Positions 60,378 through 64,000 of a stretch of 64,000 nucleotides of DNA are shown here, piece after piece. The first letter of the stretch is position 1. Each line of letters begins with the position of its first letter. Position numbers and translations under genes: made by a program. This stretch comes from Streptomyces fradiae. GTDB taxonomy: Bacteria; Actinomycetota; Actinomycetes; Streptomycetales; Streptomycetaceae. The notes below the pieces were generated by a model that did not search any database, was not told the DNA's origin, and saw only the letters and a program-made list of their open reading frames with translations. The stretch lies in contig NZ_CP065958.1 of the NCBI RefSeq assembly GCF_041270065.1, forward strand, positions 5,580,001-5,644,000, read 5' to 3'.

Positions 60378-61625
60378 ATGAGAAACGCGCCGGTCGGACG
60401 GGCGGCCCTGCCGCTGCTGCTCGCGGCCCTGGCGGGCTGCCAGTCCGGCGGCGGGGCGGCCACGGACGCGAAGCAGCCGAAGCCGACGGGCACGCCGGTG
60501 TACGAGGTCCGGCTCGACGACCAGCTGCAGGCGGCGAGCAAGGCCACCACGGCGTCCGGCTCGTCCGCCTTCACCTGGACGCTGAGCTACGGCTCCGCCA
60601 AGGGCACCGCCGTGGACCGGACGACCGGCACACAGGACTACGCGAAGAAGACGGCTCGCGCCGAACGCACCGTGACCGTCCCGCGCCGCTTCCCGGAGGA
60701 CGCCGCCGGCGACCTCGGTGGCACGCCCGGCGGCCCCGGCGCGCCCGGCACCTATCTGGTCGACGGCAACGACGTCACCTACGAGACGCGCAAGGGCGAC
60801 TGGCTGCGCTACTCCGCCTCCGCGCCCAAGGAGATGGTCGACTTCTACGACGGCGTCCTCCAGTACGCGGGCGACGCCGCGCCGTACGGGCGGACGCTCG
60901 CCGAGGTGGTCCGGCACGCCGACGCGCAGAAGCAGCCCGCCAAGGGCGCCGACGGCAGCCGTACGTACACGCTGAGCGTCCCGCCGCAGACGGCGGCCGC
61001 CGCCCTGCCCGTACGGCTCGAGAACGCACTGCTCTACAACGACGACGCCGAGCGCGTGCCGCTGACCGTGGTGCTCGACGGCGAGGGCCGGCTGACCAGC
61101 GCCACCGCCGACTACACCCCCGCCCTCAAGGCCCTGCACGATGCCGGCCGGCTGAAGGGCGTGACCTCGCTGAAGGCCGAGTACCGGCTGACCCGGCTCG
61201 GCGCCGCGCCCGTGCCGGCGCCGCCCGCGGCGGCGAAGGCGGCCGCCGACGCCGAGAAGGCCGTGACCCCGCTGGCCCAGGTCGCGCCCGGGGCCTGCGG
61301 CTCCGCCGACACCGGCCTCGGCGGCAGCCTCCAGGTCGTCCGCGTCGTGCCCTGCGGCGCCGGCGCGGACCTGCGGGTCTTCGGCCAGGTGAAGATCAAG
61401 GAGAAGCTGCGCGGGCAGCAGGACCCGGACGCCCTCGCGACGCGCAAGGCCAGGGACAAGTGCGAGCGCGCGTACGGCGCCGCGCCCAAGTCCTGGACGG
61501 CGGACGGGCGTCCGGCGGGGGGCTTCTACACCTACGGCTCCGCGGCGAACAGCTACGCCTACGTCGGACCGGACGTCGACGTGGACGGCACCTTCACCTG
61601 CTACGTGCGCACCTCGCGGGACTGA
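60378..61625 (+). CDS. Lipoprotein of unknown function
   Basis: A 415-residue exported lipoprotein. A basic N-terminus and short hydrophobic core end in the lipobox LAALAGC, then a Gly/Ala-rich mature start. The body is rich in Asp, Thr and Tyr, with a central region (TYLVDGNDVTYETRKGDWLRYSASAPKEMVDFYDGVLQYAG) that resembles substrate-binding or LppX/LprG-like domains without a firm match. The C-terminal about 100 residues hold four Cys (GACGSAD, VVPCGAG, KCERAYG, TCYVRTS). I chose the ATG with AAGGGG upstream over an earlier GTG. It is divergent from the ABC exporter genes across 124 bp and converges with glgX. Confidence 0.76.
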   Translation: MRNAPVGRAALPLLLAALAGCQSGGGAATDAKQPKPTGTPVYEVRLDDQLQAASKATTASGSSAFTWTLSYGSAKGTAVDRTTGTQDYAKKTARAERTVTVPRRFPEDAAGDLGGTPGGPGAPGTYLVDGNDVTYETRKGDWLRYSASAPKEMVDFYDGVLQYAGDAAPYGRTLAEVVRHADAQKQPAKGADGSRTYTLSVPPQTAAAALPVRLENALLYNDDAERVPLTVVLDGEGRLTSATADYTPALKALHDAGRLKGVTSLKAEYRLTRLGAAPVPAPPAAAKAAADAEKAVTPLAQVAPGACGSADTGLGGSLQVVRVVPCGAGADLRVFGQVKIKEKLRGQQDPDALATRKARDKCERAYGAAPKSWTADGRPAGGFYTYGSAANSYAYVGPDVDVDGTFTCYVRTSRD

Positions 61626-61626
61626 C

Positions 61627-63840
<2,214 letters not shown>

Positions 63841-64000
63841 CGTCCGGCCTCCCGCGGCTCTCGTACGGGAGGGAGCCGTGTCCCGACCGCCCGGCCGCGT
63901 CCCGGCGACCGTCCCCCGTACGTGTTCTCCCACCTGTTCTGCCCGCGCGGGCGCGCTCCCAACATGACCCGTACGCACGTTTCCCCTGGAGGGGGGCCGT

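Overview
The window is about 64 kb of very GC-rich DNA with dense genes, many GTG starts and third-position G/C codons. Gene content points to a Streptomyces chromosome core, or a close relative such as Kitasatospora. From memory, gene order over large parts matches the S. coelicolor SCO5413-SCO5426 and SCO5440-SCO5444 regions; no search was run. I saw no insertion sequence, prophage, CRISPR array, rRNA or tRNA gene.

Layout. 1-3.9 kb: a cell-surface beta-glucan locus with the 3' end of a CslA-type glycosyltransferase, the copper-radical oxidase GlxA and a GH6 lipoprotein. 4-7.3 kb: an ArsR-type regulator divergent from an MFS exporter across a 26-bp dyad, then MarR and DUF3817 genes that look leaderless. 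7.3-11 kb: isobutyryl-CoA mutase large subunit icmA behind a perfect 22-bp palindrome, a convergent TetR regulator, and a thioredoxin/TPR protein. 11-14.4 kb: an uncharacterised surface operon (DUF6230, DUF6114, Thr/Pro-rich membrane protein) preceded by three palindromes; its third gene is frameshifted at a C9 tract.

14.4-20.7 kb: central carbon genes pyk, ackA and pta on the minus strand, divergent from pfkA. 20.7-23.2 kb: a membrane-spanning HTH protein, a tyrosine phosphatase and an XRE regulator. 23.3-27.3 kb: a CitA/CitB-like two-component system divergent from dctA. 27.4-32.1 kb: a SUKH-like protein, aldo/keto reductase, epimerase, Lrp regulator, and a translationally coupled pair ending in an AbiEii-like nucleotidyltransferase. 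32.1-35.9 kb: a short second threonyl-tRNA synthetase with a Thr-codon leader peptide and attenuator hairpin, divergent from a HelD-like RNA polymerase-associated ATPase.

35.9-47.7 kb: the GlgE alpha-glucan pathway (glgE-treS-mak-glgB on the minus strand, glgP divergent). GlgP supplies or recovers glucose-1-phosphate from glucan; TreS and Mak turn trehalose into maltose-1-phosphate; GlgE polymerises it and GlgB branches it. A ~250-bp nested inverted repeat lies between mak and glgB. 47.7-51.6 kb: sensor kinase, response regulator and Ser/Thr kinase. 51.6-53.7 kb: secreted M4 protease. 53.9-56.5 kb: GntR-TetR hybrid regulator and DHA2 exporter. 56.5-60.3 kb: heterodimeric ABC exporter. 60.4-63.8 kb: lipoprotein and the debranching enzyme glgX, which completes glucan turnover.

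The strongest unusual signal is the putative threonine attenuator of the second threonyl-tRNA synthetase. Other points for follow-up are the DUF6230/DUF6114 operon with its palindromes, the C9 frameshift, and the nested repeat inside the GlgE-pathway locus.
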